Positions 1 to 7,533 of a stretch of DNA of 15,658 nt are shown here, in pieces. A model generated the notes under the pieces. It was not told the origin of the DNA. It saw only the letters and a program-made list of their open reading frames with translations, and did not search any database. Source of the DNA: Asterionellopsis glacialis (Eukaryota; Bacillariophyta; Plagiogrammaphyceae; Rhaphoneidales; Asterionellopsidaceae); NCBI GenBank assembly GCA_014885115.2, contig WKLE02006674.1:1-15658 (forward strand). The letters run 5' to 3'. Position 1 is the stretch's first letter, and every line of letters starts with the position of its first letter. The position numbers were made by a program, and so were the translations under genes.

Positions 1-207
1 AGTGAACAGGAAAGGGCAATAGTGCGTCTGTCCGGCTTTTTTGTCGCCAATCTCTGTAACTGATCGTCGGGAGACTCCCTGTCCATTTTAACAGTCCCGT
101 ACCTGGTAGTTTCCTGTGCATTCGATATCAGGTACCTGGTAGCCCTTGAGTCCCTTTTTTTCTTGTATCTGTCTTTAACAAGCACACAGTACCTCTTACT
201 AGTAACT

Positions 208-258
208 GGTATAAATACCCAGGTATTTATACCTTGTGTACCAGGGGTACACAAGGTA
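208..258. repeat. Two overlapping perfect inverted repeats (12 bp and 13 bp arms)
   Basis: The first repeat has arms GGTATAAATACC (208-219) and GGTATTTATACC (222-233) with a 2-base spacer. The second has arms TACCTTGTGTACC (230-242) and GGTACACAAGGTA (246-258) with a 3-base spacer. They share bases 230-233, so both hairpins could not form fully at once. All base pairs are exact. Function is unknown. Confidence 0.85.
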
Positions 259-284
259 GAACTCCGTACCTGGTATGTACCTGG

Positions 285-309
285 TACAGGTATTTTTTAA
301 ATACCTGTA
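285..309. repeat. Perfect inverted repeat, 11 bp arms, TTT spacer
   Basis: Arm TACAGGTATTT at 285-295 faces its exact complement AAATACCTGTA at 299-309, separated by TTT. It directly follows the fourth TACCTGGTA copy and reuses its GGTA half-site. As RNA it would fold as an 11-pair stem with a very tight loop. Confidence 0.8.
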
Positions 310-372
310 TCCATCTCATGTACCTGTTAAGGTACCTACCGGTTTCCTGGGACATGCAGAAAATACCGGTAC

Positions 373-402
373 CTGTACCAGGGGTACCTGTGCCTGGTAC
401 AG
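373..402. repeat. Inverted repeat, 10 bp arms around a GGTACC-containing spacer
   Basis: Arm CTGTACCAGG at 373-382 faces CCTGGTACAG at 393-402. The 10-base spacer begins with the palindrome GGTACC. It belongs to the same motif family as the inverted repeats further left. Confidence 0.75.
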
Positions 403-691
403 TACCTCTCTAGAGAGAGTTTCTCTACTATGACCTGCGTGGAATCACTACTCTTTTATTATCTGGCTGGAAGGGCAAGATTCTCAAAACCCGAACTCTG
501 ATACGGATATCATGTTTGTTACGTACCCGGGGGTACCAAGAAAATCCAAACACATCTCAAGAGGAAGTCAGAGATCTTTTGTGAGAGTTTGCAATAATGT
601 CTTCGCAGCCATCACAGTCTTAGCTTGTCAGTATTCTGAATCAATGCGACCCACTTCGAGGTATATCCGTATATGTTCGAACAAAATCTAA

Positions 692-2566
692 ATGCCCTTC
701 CTTACGTTGCAAGATGTCTCAAGGCAAAATAATCAGATTCAAGAAACGTGTCAATTGTTATCGACGAAATTCCTATCAATTTATGGACATGAACCTGTTG
801 CATTTGCGTATGCACCTGGCAGGGTCAATTTAATTGGTGAACATATTGATTATGAAGGATACTCGGTGTTACCCATGGCATTAGATCGGTATTTCGTACT
901 TATTGCCATATCATTGCCTCTGCCTCCAGTAAATATGGAGAATCGTAGTAGTAGTCCTGATAATGGTCGATATGCTGACGAGGACAATGCAGGTGTAGTC
1001 AGAGTATCTCATTTAGATTCCGAGAAATTCACATCTTCTTCCTTTTCGACCAATCCAACAATACCTGTACAGCGTGAAAACCAACATTGGACAAATTACG
1101 TTCATTGCGGGTATAAAGGTGCTTGGCTTTTACACGATCCTCCAAAGGATAGTACCGATACTGATAGTATTGAAAATGATCAAGAAACCGATGCCGAAAC
1201 TGCACGTATCACAGAAACAATTAGTGGTCAGCCTTTAAACTTGCTTGTAACTGGCAATGTCCCATTAGCTTCTGGACTCTCAAGTTCATCTGCTTTAGTG
1301 GTGGCATCAGTTTTAGCATCCTTGTATGGTCGACGAATCCTCACGGAGGCCTCATCATCATCACCATCATCATCATCACCATCACCATCACCATCACCAT
1401 CATCATCATCATCATCATCACTATCGAACAAAACAACAATACACAACTTATCAGGTGAACAAATTGCAGACATATGTCGACGTGCAGAACAGTATATTGG
1501 TACAATGGGTGGTGGTATGGATCAAACAATATCATGTTTGGGACATGCACAATTAATACAATTTCATCAATCCAAACCACCCACATCTACAAAAGTAGTT
1601 CTGCCTCCCAAATCTACCTTTGTTGTTGCTGAAAGTACAACGCCATCACCTAAAGCGGAAACTGTCAATCAACGTTATAATAAACGTGTCGTCGAATGTA
1701 TGTTGGCATCCAAAGTATTAGGTAAAAAATTAGGTATATCTCATTATTTACATTTGACAACCCTACAACAAGTCCAGCATCAAGTACAAAACAATGGATC
1801 AAAGAGCAACACCAACGACAAGAATGGGATGCCATCACTTTGTGAAATGGAACAACTGGTGCTATCAAACTTAAAATCAACACCATACACATTGGATGAA
1901 ATATTAAAAGAGTTGAATGTCTCGAATCATCATCACGAGAATGAGAAGGGAAAGGAGTGGTTATGTGCCTTTCCTCATTTTAGACTTGAAGATGAAGCCG
2001 AGGATGATTCCAAACGATGGCTAAGTATGATTGGTAATGTCATTGATGAAGCAAGCATCCAGGGCTATTCTTTACAAGCACGTGCACAACATGTATATAG
2101 TGAAGCTCAACGGGTATTGGACTTTCATCAATTATGTTGTACATTTCAACAGCAGCAGCAGCAACAACTGCAAGATAGTGGTAGTAATTTATCAGCAACA
2201 ATAACCGAGAATGAAGTATTGAAACAATTGGGTGACATAATGAATGAGAGCCATACAAGTTGTCGTGATTTATATGAATGCAGTTCAAAAGAATTGGATG
2301 AATTGACAAATAAATGTCGAAATTACCGTTCCGATTGCCATGGTGTTAGTGCTTGTTATGGATCGCGTTTAACTGGTGCAGGATGGGGCGGTTCTACTGT
2401 ATCACTAGTTGTATCGGATGATTATGCAGCATCATTCATTGAACGACTTCTCGAAAGGCAAAAGAGAGACAGGGTAAATAATAATATACCACCAGACTCT
2501 AACATGTATTGCAAACGAGTCTTTACCTGCAAACCTGGGCAAGGTGCTTTTTTAATGGAATATTGA
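692..2566 (+). CDS. GALK2: Galactokinase / N-acetylgalactosamine kinase, GALK2-type GHMP kinase
   Basis: Predicted to phosphorylate galactose or GalNAc at C1 with ATP in the cytosol, the entry step of the Leloir or amino-sugar salvage route. All three GHMP-kinase motifs are present: the galactokinase signature APGRVNLIGEHIDY at residues 41-54 (R44), the phosphate-binding loop PLASGLSSSSA at 191-201, and RLTGAGWGG at 559-567. The catalytic base is expected to be D277 in GGGMDQ. EHIDYEGYSVLPMA and SHTSCRDLYEC match the GALK2 / plant GAL1 branch rather than GALK1. Plant members of that branch use galactose, so the substrate cannot be settled from sequence. At 624 residues it is much longer than the roughly 460 of animal GALK2. 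The excess lies in low-complexity insertions near 80-125, 150-180, 221-243 (Ser/Pro), 365-382, 412-450 and 486-508 (Gln run). No intron is needed. The chosen ATG leaves a normal short N-terminal lead. Confidence 0.93.
   Translation: MPFLTLQDVSRQNNQIQETCQLLSTKFLSIYGHEPVAFAYAPGRVNLIGEHIDYEGYSVLPMALDRYFVLIAISLPLPPVNMENRSSSPDNGRYADEDNAGVVRVSHLDSEKFTSSSFSTNPTIPVQRENQHWTNYVHCGYKGAWLLHDPPKDSTDTDSIENDQETDAETARITETISGQPLNLLVTGNVPLASGLSSSSALVVASVLASLYGRRILTEASSSSPSSSSPSPSPSPSSSSSSSLSNKTTIHNLSGEQIADICRRAEQYIGTMGGGMDQTISCLGHAQLIQFHQSKPPTSTKVVLPPKSTFVVAESTTPSPKAETVNQRYNKRVVECMLASKVLGKKLGISHYLHLTTLQQVQHQVQNNGSKSNTNDKNGMPSLCEMEQLVLSNLKSTPYTLDEILKELNVSNHHHENEKGKEWLCAFPHFRLEDEAEDDSKRWLSMIGNVIDEASIQGYSLQARAQHVYSEAQRVLDFHQLCCTFQQQQQQQLQDSGSNLSATITENEVLKQLGDIMNESHTSCRDLYECSSKELDELTNKCRNYRSDCHGVSACYGSRLTGAGWGGSTVSLVVSDDYAASFIERLLERQKRDRVNNNIPPDSNMYCKRVFTCKPGQGAFLMEY
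1352..1420 (+). repeat. TCA/CCA trinucleotide tract encoding a 23-residue Ser/Pro run
   Basis: Twenty-three codons, all TCA or CCA, sit inside the galactokinase gene between the phosphate loop and the GGGMDQ segment. The tract probably forms a surface loop. It is expected to be length-polymorphic by slippage. The same DNA produces artificial poly-His, poly-Asp and poly-Met runs in other frames. Confidence 0.9.
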
Positions 2567-2659
2567 TATAATGAGCGAAAACATCTTTGAAACAAAACAT
2601 ACCGATAAACAAATTATGAATCAGTGTGTGGAATCGAAATCATGACTACTATTATTCTT

Positions 2660-3856
2660 TCACGCAATTTCAATGATTCCAGGTTTTCTCTTTGACTTCC
2701 GTAATGCTTTTGGTTTGTCACCACCAGTTTCCTCCCACGCCAATTCAGCTTTTGCTTCATACTTTTTAGAACCGGCTTCAAGAAGCTTCGCTTGTATTTT
2801 TTTCAACCTCGATTTACGACTTTTCATATCTTTTTTCAAATACTGTATTTCAAATTTATATTTTGAAATCTCTCTATCTGCTTCATCTAGATTACGCTTT
2901 GCTCTTTTACGCATATCTAATTTTGGTTGAAAAAATTCTTCAGCAGCTTGTTTCCAAGACAAAATCTGCAAAGGGATAGAATAGGCAAAATGTAATACCA
3001 TACAGTTAGAACATCCATCCAATTCACCACATCCACTATGAGCGTTACATCCACCATCAACAATACTATTGTCGTCACTTGAAATAGTACTAGTAAAAGA
3101 TGAAATGGAATTTTTCTTTTTGTTGGAAGTATGCTGATGCTTGATACTGTGATGTCGGTATTTATAATCGTGAGGATCAACTTTCCAGTAGTCCCGATGA
3201 TGAATTGTGTGTCTAGGATTTTCCTTTGCACTGGAACTTGTGCTCTCACATGTACTTATGCTTGTATTAGCAGGAAGAGGAGGAGGAGGAGGAGGAGGAG
3301 GAGGGTAACTAGAGCGATATTTCTCTCTTTTAAAGGTGTCTTGGTGCCGCAGGTTGTGTTCGTGTTCGTGTTCGTGTTTGTGGGGATTGATGTTAAAGTA
3401 TTCCTGATCACGACTTGTGTGCACCTGTCTCCGGTCTGAGCATTGGCAATCGTTCATTCCAAATAATGATATAGGTTGTCGACAATTGCTACACCTTGAT
3501 GTCTTTCCAACATCAATGGTTTCCCCATTATCAATAGTTCGGTTGACATCATGTGAAGATTTGTGACGATATTTCTTTCTTTGATCGTCTTCACTTTCCA
3601 TTCGGCTTTTAGACCATCTCCTACTACTTCTATGCCGTCGCCGTATTTGATCATCACGACGAACGCAGTCTTCTTCTTGTTTAAAGTATGAAAGCATAAC
3701 TGCGTCAACAAGATCTATTAGAGGTGTATGTTGCAGTGGCGTTGTAATACAAATGATATCATTGAAACAAACTCCAACAAGAGACGATGAAAAGCTGGGA
3801 TAAAACATGAAAGCGAAGCAGGACAAGCCTCCAGTAAGCCTCTCTTTTCTAGACAT
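2660..3856 (-). CDS. Unrecognised basic Cys/His-rich protein with C-terminal coiled coil
   Basis: I do not recognise this 398-residue family. Residues 8-52 are fairly hydrophobic and could be a membrane segment or a mis-called 5' part; M54 is an alternative start. Residues 65-105 are strongly basic (RRRHRSSRR). There are two four-cysteine clusters: C122, C125, C137, C139 (CX2C-X11-CXC) and C270, C276, C282, C285 (CX5CX5CX2C). Either could bind a metal, but neither matches a finger class I know. Between them lie an alternating His/Glu run (159-167) and nine prolines (185-193). Residues 305-375 are charged and heptad-like, consistent with a coiled coil, and the end is Lys/Arg-rich. A nuclear or RNA-associated role would fit the composition, but this is only inference. 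The gene is convergent with the galactokinase gene across 93 bp. Confidence 0.65.
   Translation of the reverse strand: MSRKERLTGGLSCFAFMFYPSFSSSLVGVCFNDIICITTPLQHTPLIDLVDAVMLSYFKQEEDCVRRDDQIRRRHRSSRRWSKSRMESEDDQRKKYRHKSSHDVNRTIDNGETIDVGKTSRCSNCRQPISLFGMNDCQCSDRRQVHTSRDQEYFNINPHKHEHEHEHNLRHQDTFKREKYRSSYPPPPPPPPPLPANTSISTCESTSSSAKENPRHTIHHRDYWKVDPHDYKYRHHSIKHQHTSNKKKNSISSFTSTISSDDNSIVDGGCNAHSGCGELDGCSNCMVLHFAYSIPLQILSWKQAAEEFFQPKLDMRKRAKRNLDEADREISKYKFEIQYLKKDMKSRKSRLKKIQAKLLEAGSKKYEAKAELAWEETGGDKPKALRKSKRKPGIIEIA
3278..3304 (-). repeat. CCT trinucleotide tract, nine prolines
   Basis: A GGA/AGG tract on the plus strand reads as nine consecutive Pro codons (residues 185-193) in the minus-strand Cys/His-rich gene. 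It is a likely slippage-prone microsatellite. Confidence 0.8.
3356..3382 (-). repeat. Hexanucleotide repeat encoding alternating His-Glu
   Basis: Three exact GTGTTC units plus one GTGTTT variant on the plus strand encode an alternating His/Glu stretch (residues 159-167) in the minus-strand gene. The period is six bases rather than three. Confidence 0.75.
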
Positions 3857-5692
3857 ATCTCTGTAGGGGGAAGTGCTACCTGGGACTAGTGGGTAGGACT
3901 TCTACCCATACCAGTTAAGGGCAATAAGATATTCCTTGGTGAGACAAGAAAAGTAAGAAAGATTCGGAGAAAACTCTCAACGCACGCCCAACGGATGATT
4001 TCATATATAATCGCTTAGTAACAACGGATGACATTTGCTTACACATCTGTAGGACCTGTTTTCCATCGGTTATCCAGGACGTTTCGTTAAATATTTATAT
4101 ATTATAAAGATATTCTTTCCGAATGTAAACAATAAGTTTTTGTACTCCATCCTACATATGTGTAAGACAGTAGGTACTAGTATGTTTGATTCCCGCGTAT
4201 CTCTGGAAAATTACGTCACACATTTAAATTTTCCCCAAAATTCCTCTGAAATTTCCCAGATTTATATGGCTCTGTATGCACAACGAAACAGAATCAACGA
4301 CCACTACGAATGATTGTCACGATGAACGAAAGAACTACATGGTATCGTGCGTGGAATCCATATCTGTGTGAGGCTAAGCACACGTACTCTTTCTTGAAAG
4401 TCAGGCGAAAGAACCGGAACCTTTGAGGAGAGAACCGACCCACGTTTTTGCAAACCTGCGTCTTTTTCCTCTGTTCCTGCATCGCATTGCGAATTGTGAT
4501 GCGGTTCCACAGAGCTTGTTGCGATTGCTCATAAACCTTGCTCCTTTATTTGCGTACGATCCGTGTAATGATATGGGAATCTTATACTTCTCCATGCTGG
4601 CTGGTGAGTCTGATGATGCTGTATTTTTTTTTTCTTCCTTTCATCCAAGTTTGATTTTTTTTTATAAAAGTTGTTCGTGAGGAGTAAAGTCCGTGAGTTA
4701 TTGATGACAAGCGAAGCTGAAAGAGTTAGATGAATAAGTGGTGGTAAACTTAAAGAAAAACAAGGGTTCCTACACATGATATGGATTTTAATGAGAGAGT
4801 GATAAACGAATAAAATAATAGGATTCACAATGGCCAACAGAACAGATATAGTAGTCACATTATTTGATATTAAGTCTTGTCAAGAGCACGAAACAGATCA
4901 TTGACAAATTACAATAAAACGAATTAAAAAGTGACAATCAATTTAGCTTTGGAATTTTCAACCTCTTGTGCTATTCTACAGGGGTGCGTCAATTTGAATG
5001 AAAAACCAAGATTATGGGTAAGAATTTGATTTAAAACTGACGCGACTCCATGTTTGTTTTTTCTTGTCACTTCAACGTTGTTGAAAAGAACAACAAAAAG
5101 AACAACAATTCATCACTCAAAAAATATAATTCCTAGCAGTACAAAGAATGTGGACAATTCTTAATATGATTGAAGTTATTTCTAGTGGACACGAAAAAAA
5201 ATTAGAATGGAGGAAATCTATATGAGGTCTACCTTTAGCATCGAATAGCGGAAGGACCAATACCACCCCATACTTCTGTCGCGTGATACATTGTATTTTG
5301 AGTCAGTTATTACACCCAAAGCTCTCACGTCCACAGTGTTGGGGCCTCACACGCAAGGGTGAAACCTTTGTTCTTACATGTATATGCCAATATTCCCTTG
5401 ATAATTCGTTTGCCTTTTGCCATCATACATTTTAGCTTTGCCATTACATGCAGTATTAGTATTCTAATGAAGGTGCATTTAAAAAAAAAAAACATTATTT
5501 CATTGCACGTCGATGAATCTACGTGGAAAGAGATGTCGGTAAATCCGTGAGGACCCTTGGTGAATCCATGGGGGCAAAATGTCATTGTTTGAGAAAATGT
5601 TGGTGAATCAGATAACTGTTTTTTTGACATATGCCGATGAAAACTAGCGCCGAAGCTAGTATCTAGAGTTTTTGCAGCTTATTTTATCAAAC
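3857..5692. other. Intergenic stretch without a supported gene, left part
   Basis: The bases just upstream of the minus-strand Cys/His-rich gene should hold its promoter. A TACC/GGTA hairpin lies at 3890-3908. An 8 bp inverted repeat GGAAAATT / AATTTTCC (4205-4212 and 4227-4234) encloses ACGTCA at 4213-4218. A direct repeat AAAGAACAACAA occurs twice near 5087-5110. Open frames here, such as those near 4423-4680 and 5325-5630, are short, rich in Phe, Cys and His, and show no domain. I saw no tRNA or snRNA signature. An unrecognised noncoding RNA cannot be excluded. Confidence 0.5.
3890..3908. repeat. Hairpin TGGGTAG-GACTT-CTACCCA
   Basis: A perfect 7 bp stem with a 5-base loop lies 34 bases upstream of the minus-strand start at 3856. 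A preceding CTACCTGG (3876-3883) gives an overlapping alternative pairing with GGTAG. The half-sites resemble those in the field at 95-540. Confidence 0.6.
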
Positions 5693-5833
5693 ATGTCGCA
5701 AGAACTAAGGGAGACAAACTTCGAGTTGTCAAACAAGTCTCATGATGATCCTAATTCGGCAGTAGCTCCTGGGAGGGGAGGAGGATGTAGAATGTACCGA
5801 AAGAAAAAAGGCGCAGGTTCTGGTGCTGGATAA
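5693..5833 (+). CDS. Doubtful 46-residue ORF, possible small gene or orphan exon
   Basis: The reading frame runs from ATG at 5693 to TAA at 5831-5833. The product is hydrophilic, with acidic and polar residues first (MSQELRETNFELSNKS), then APGRGGGCRMYRKKKGAGSG, which looks like a small Gly/Arg/Lys-rich nucleic-acid-binding tail. A good acceptor-like tract, TTTTTGCAG, ends at 5677, so this could be the last exon of an unseen transcript. Against it are its length, the absence of any recognised homologue and the lack of neighbouring exons. I include it because it reads more like protein than other ORFs in this gap. Confidence 0.2.
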   Translation: MSQELRETNFELSNKSHDDPNSAVAPGRGGGCRMYRKKKGAGSGAG

Positions 5834-6253
5834 GGTATCTGGTGCTTCTTAGAAATAATTGAAGTGATCCGAGCAGCATGTCTGGTAAATACATATAATA
5901 TAATACATATGTAATAACAATTATTTTTATTTTTCTTAAATTAGAAAGTAAACTATTTTCCAAAGATACCTTCTCTTTTTCATTTTTGTTTCACACTCAC
6001 AAACCTACAAATAAAATCATTCGTATCTCCCATAAACTAACCCACCCTCATACTTTCCTTTTTTCTTCCATCCATTTATATTTAATTCCTGCTACCATTC
6101 TCAACCTTTTTTGGTTCACCATGAGCAAGGATGAATTGTCTCCACGCACCCACAACCAAGTCATCTTTTCTGCTTCCTCATGAACAAACTTCTCCTCTCC
6201 TTTCACACTATACCCGCTTTCCCACACATCAAAGCGGTTTTCTAATATCCAGT
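5834..6253. other. Intergenic stretch downstream of GET3, no gene seen
   Basis: This AT-rich sequence becomes pyrimidine-rich on the plus strand from about 5985 to 6245. Since GET3 is read from the minus strand, its 3' UTR and polyadenylation signals must lie here, and that transcript would be purine-rich. No domain or RNA gene is seen. Confidence 0.45.
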
Positions 6254-7533
6254 TTAATCTTCCAAATCGACAGGATCTACCAAGTTCTCAGAAAATGGCT
6301 TCAATTTGTCAACACCACGGACTTCATGATCCAAAAGTGGCATGAGTGTAACATGAAAGTCATCACCATACAAATCAAAACATTGTCCAATATATTTATC
6401 TTGCATGCGTTTACGTGCCATCATTTTAGCACATATTTCTCTGGCTTCCTTGGGTAAGCTATCCTTGGTAGAATCAAACCATTCCCCTAATTCTTCAGCA
6501 TCCTTTTCAGGGAATAGTACTTGATTGACCACAATGTTATGTGAATCAATACCAAATTTCGATAATTCCTGTACCAATCGTTCAGTTTCATAAATGGATA
6601 GAAATTCAGGAATGCACACGCAGACAAAGGTCGTCAAGGCTGGATCTTGGAAGGTATCGTTCACTTGATTAATGACAGTACGTGTTTCTTCCAACCGTCC
6701 TACCAACATGTCTTGCATGGCCTTGGGGTCATTCCCACTTCCCATCATACCAGCAGCTTGACCGATGAGTCCACCAAAACGATCTTTCAAGTCCATCACT
6801 TTTCCCAATGCCTTTTCTAAAATGGTAGGGAAACTTAGCAAACGCAAGGTGTGTCCTGTGGGGGCGGTATCAAACACAACCACTTCGTAATCCAAGGTCT
6901 GAACTTGTTTCATCAACTCCGAAAAGGACATGGCTTCATCGATACCTGGAATGGAATTGGTTAATTCTGCCATGAAACTTTGCAATCCTGACTCTTCTTC
7001 GTCAGCTCCAGCAGATTCTTGCATACTACGTTGCATTTCTTCCATATCATCATTGGCATCAATTTCCATGGCAGATAAATTGTCAAATCCTGTAATGGGT
7101 GTGGGTTCACGTCCGATTTTTTGACAAAAGGCATCACTTAAATTATGTGCTGGATCAGTGGATACAATTAAAACCTTTGGGTGGTTTGTGTAGAGGAGAT
7201 AGATTGAGAAAGGAAAGAAAAAGGAAGAAAAAGAACGCATCATATGGAGTGTGAGTAAGACATTTCCTCCAAAGCCGATCCATTCCATTTGGGGGGAGAC
7301 ATTCCATCAAATACCACACGAGAGACTTTATTTATCTGTCTACCTCTTTCTTTAGTATGACTGGTCGCACGTACCTTTTTCCTGGTTTTGGCTAATTGAA
7401 CAGCAAGACAACAACTAGTAGTTGTTTTACCAACACCACCTTTACCACCAACAAATACCCATTGAAGTGTTTTTTGATCTACAATATTCTTCAAGGATGG
7501 TTCAGGCAAATCGAATTCTTCGTCAGCACTCAT
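6254..7533 (-). CDS. GET3: GET3 / TRC40 ATPase for tail-anchored proteins, two exons
   Basis: A homodimeric cytosolic ATPase that receives newly made tail-anchored proteins and delivers them to the GET receptor at the ER. Exon 1 is 7533-7375 (53 codons) and exon 2 is 7174-6254, giving 359 residues. The intron is phase 0. Visible motifs are the deviant Walker [11 protein letters not shown] (residues 29-38), switch [13 protein letters not shown] (58-69) with expected catalytic D60, switch [17 protein letters not shown] (155-169), VVNQ (268-271) and PLLDHEVRG (332-340). A Met-rich segment (about 180-220) is where the client-binding groove should be. The N-terminus is acidic, with no transit peptide. 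The zinc motif CxxC of yeast and human proteins reads CAKM here (C301, M304). It is preceded by about 16 extra residues after VLFPEKD. The ATG at 7288 lies in the intron and is not a start. Confidence 0.93.
7175..7374 (-). other. Phase-0 intron of GET3, 200 nt
   Basis: The donor is AAG|GTACGTG at 7374 and the acceptor CCCAAAG|GTT ends at 7175. Splicing joins LAKTRKK to [11 protein letters not shown], reproducing the unbroken GET3 family sequence between Walker A and switch I. The intron is purine-rich near the acceptor, which is unusual. Confidence 0.9.

Larger units (their letters stand above)
1..691. promoter_or_regulatory. Intergenic region upstream of galactokinase, rich in TACCTGGTA palindromes
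   Basis: No protein gene is supported here. Between about 95 and 540 the sequence is dominated by variants of GTACC, GGTAC and TACCTGGTA. The exact 9-mer TACCTGGTA occurs at 100-108, 133-141, 267-275 and 278-286. Perfect inverted repeats lie at 208-233, 230-258, 285-309, 373-402 and 523-536, and a CTCTCTAGAGAG palindrome at 406-417. The last 150 bases before the galactokinase start lack the motif and look like ordinary promoter and 5' leader. That the field regulates the gene is inference; it could equally be a local repeat expansion. Confidence 0.6.

Noticed and set aside
95..420. CRISPR array or transposon terminal repeats
   Set aside because: The repeats are short palindromes with irregular spacing. 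There are no uniform spacers, transposase or target-site duplications, and the DNA is eukaryotic.
1326..1556. Plus-strand ORF with more than twenty consecutive histidines
   Set aside because: It is the CAT frame of the TCA/CCA tract inside the galactokinase gene, whose own frame has full-length family motifs.
2967..2999. A 33 nt in-frame intron (GTATTAC...TTTGCAG) in the minus-strand Cys/His-rich gene
   Set aside because: The ends look like splice sites, but 33 nt is too short for a typical spliceosomal intron, and the frame is open without removal. A 38 nt version starting at GTATGG would break the frame.
4423..4858. Overlapping small ORFs on both strands
   Set aside because: Phe/Ser-rich or Lys-run products from T-tracts, mutually overlapping, with no motif.
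5325..5630. Minus-strand 101-residue ORF with a PHGFT repeat
   Set aside because: The repeat comes from two similar GGTGAATCC-like stretches. The rest is compositionally odd (Phe4, many Cys) with no domain and no promoter or splice support.
7175..7288. ATG at 7288 as the start of a 344-residue GET3
   Set aside because: It would lack the Walker A motif, and its first 38 residues come from the intron. Exon 1 at 7533-7375 supplies the missing part with proper splice sites.
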